This document shows positions 13,681 to 14,429 of a stretch of 14,429 bases of DNA, piece after piece. The notes below the pieces were generated by a model. The model saw only the letters and a program-made list of their open reading frames with translations. It was not told the origin of the DNA and searched no databases. The position numbers and the translations under genes were made by a program. Position 1 is the first letter of the stretch, and the number at the start of each line of letters is the position of its first letter. Source of the DNA: Candidatus Aegiribacteria sp. (lineage in GTDB: Bacteria > Fermentibacterota > Fermentibacteria > Fermentibacterales > JCC-6); the NCBI GenBank assembly GCA_030642525.1, contig DAOWNO010000020.1:1-14429 (forward strand), in the 5' to 3' direction.

Positions 13681-14319
13681 TTATTCCTCAGGGTATGTGG
13701 TTGTTCTTCTTCTGCATTCAGCGCATAGAATCTTGACTCTGTCGGATCGCCCGTCGTCTTTGTATACCATGGCAATATTGTCGTCAGCCAGACCGAGTTC
13801 CTTCAGTCGTGAAAGGTACAGTGTGGGATTTGAATACGAAAGCTCTCCGAGTCTTTCAGCAAGCCAGAGAAGATGATCCTTTGTGCCGATGACAGCTCCG
13901 CATAACTCGCAGAGCTGAAGTTCCTTCTCAATAGTCTCAAATGCATTTGCGCGATCAAAGTAGGAAAGTTCCCATTCATTCGTCTGAACAATACCCGTGT
14001 CTCCGGTTTCCCTGATGCATGTATCAACACATACGCCGCAGAAAATGCATGTATCGGTGTAATGGATCATCACTCGTTTTGGAGCACCCTCTCCCTCAAC
14101 AATATCTTCGAATGCCAGCGCATTTGCAGGACAGGCTTCTACACAAGCAAGACATCCAAGGCATTTATCTTCGTCATAAACAACCTGTCCTCTGAAATTC
14201 GGATGAGGAACATGTGGTTTTGCGGGAAACTTGGAAGTATAAGGCCTCTTTATCAGCGCTTTGATCGCTTCCGCGAGTTCTCTGAGCTTTGGATATTTCA
14301 TATTTCCATTCGTAAGCAT
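13681..14319 (-). CDS. Two-[4Fe-4S] ferredoxin subunit of a membrane-bound hydrogenase (HycF/EchF/NuoI-like)
   Basis: This 212-aa electron-transfer protein has two ferredoxin cluster motifs: CLGCLACVEACP (Cys53, 56, 59, 63) and CIFCGVCVDTC (Cys91, 94, 97, 101), the second lacking the usual following Pro. NuoI-like subunits of group 4 hydrogenases pass electrons between soluble ferredoxin or formate dehydrogenase and the small subunit. The N-terminal KALIKRPYTSKFP and the FRGQVVYDEDKC lead-in are typical of this family. Beyond the family core there is an extended C-terminal part with two further Cys pairs, CELCG (137-141) and CAEC (199-202), which could form a zinc ribbon or a third metal site. 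ATG 14317-14319 and Met7 (14299-14301) are both possible starts. The gene lies 21 nt after the end of another reading frame and upstream of hycI, consistent with the distal part of a hydrogenase operon. Confidence 0.9.
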   Translation of the reverse strand: MLTNGNMKYPKLRELAEAIKALIKRPYTSKFPAKPHVPHPNFRGQVVYDEDKCLGCLACVEACPANALAFEDIVEGEGAPKRVMIHYTDTCIFCGVCVDTCIRETGDTGIVQTNEWELSYFDRANAFETIEKELQLCELCGAVIGTKDHLLWLAERLGELSYSNPTLYLSRLKELGLADDNIAMVYKDDGRSDRVKILCAECRRRTTTYPEE

Positions 14320-14340
14320 CGCCAGTGGCGATTCGTTATT

Positions 14341-14429
14341 CTAAGCTTCTCCCTCGTTATCCTCGGCGTAACTGTCAACCACGCTCTTGTCCCAGAGCTT
14401 GATACCGGCACGGTGTGCTCCCCGGGACA
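14341..14429 (-). CDS. C-terminus of an upstream operon gene, cut by window edge
   Basis: From the right edge, 28 sense codons run in one minus-strand frame to a TAG at 14341-14343, giving a tail with GIKLWDKSVVDSYAEDNEG before the last residue. The next gene begins 21 nt later, which is normal operon spacing. Given the ferredoxin subunit and maturation peptidase that follow, this is probably another hydrogenase complex subunit, but too little is present to say which; no hydrogenase large-subunit C-terminal metal motif is visible. Confidence 0.6.
   Translation of the reverse strand, partial: SRGAHRAGIKLWDKSVVDSYAEDNEGEA

Overview
The window comes from a bacterial genome of roughly balanced base composition. 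Gene content suggests a hydrogen-metabolising, probably anaerobic, Gram-negative bacterium: there are [NiFe]-hydrogenase maturation and electron-transfer genes at both ends and a giant cyclic beta-1,2-glucan synthase, a periplasmic-glucan enzyme, in the middle. No rRNA or other marker gene is present, so I cannot place the phylum. I see no tRNA, CRISPR array, transposase or integrase.

Layout, left to right. (1) 1-324, plus strand: the 3' part of hypB, the GTPase that delivers nickel to hydrogenases. (2) 392-1219, plus strand: a stand-alone CheR-type SAM-dependent methyltransferase with no chemotaxis genes nearby. (3) 1220-1598: non-coding, with repeat debris and a start-less reading frame. 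(4) 1599-10095, minus strand: a cyclic beta-1,2-glucan synthase, about 2831 aa if intact, here split by one extra base in a run of four G (C on the plus strand, 2079-2082). (5) 10140-11105, minus strand: a tandem universal stress protein, 44 nt upstream of the glucan synthase and probably co-transcribed with it from a promoter near 11173-11201. (6) 11106-11397: non-coding, with a terminator-like hairpin, that promoter and part of a repeat. (7) 11398-13005, minus strand: a polytopic membrane protein resembling GT-C glycosyltransferases. (8) 13055-13516, minus strand: a HycI-type hydrogenase maturation endopeptidase. (9) 13681-14319, minus strand: a two-[4Fe-4S] hydrogenase-type ferredoxin subunit, preceded by the C-terminus of another gene cut by the window edge. 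The minus-strand genes 14429 to 11398 look like the tail of a membrane-bound hydrogenase operon.

The most unusual structure is a direct repeat. The 49 bases 296-344, which include the 3' end of hypB and its stop, match 11385-11433 at 42 of 49 positions in the same orientation; the second copy lies at the 3' end of the GT-C-like gene. The right copy continues to about 11466, and this continuation reappears on the left only at 1379-1408, after the cheR gene. Removing 347-1378, which is bounded by AGTAAT on both sides, restores an almost colinear left copy. The simplest reading is nested: an ancestral junction of hypB (plus) facing the GT-C-like gene (minus), within a hydrogenase locus, was split by an approximately 11-kb segment carrying the glucan synthase and stress-protein genes, and a 1.03-kb cheR segment later entered the left repeat copy. 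A dispersed repeat family at gene 3' ends is the main alternative.
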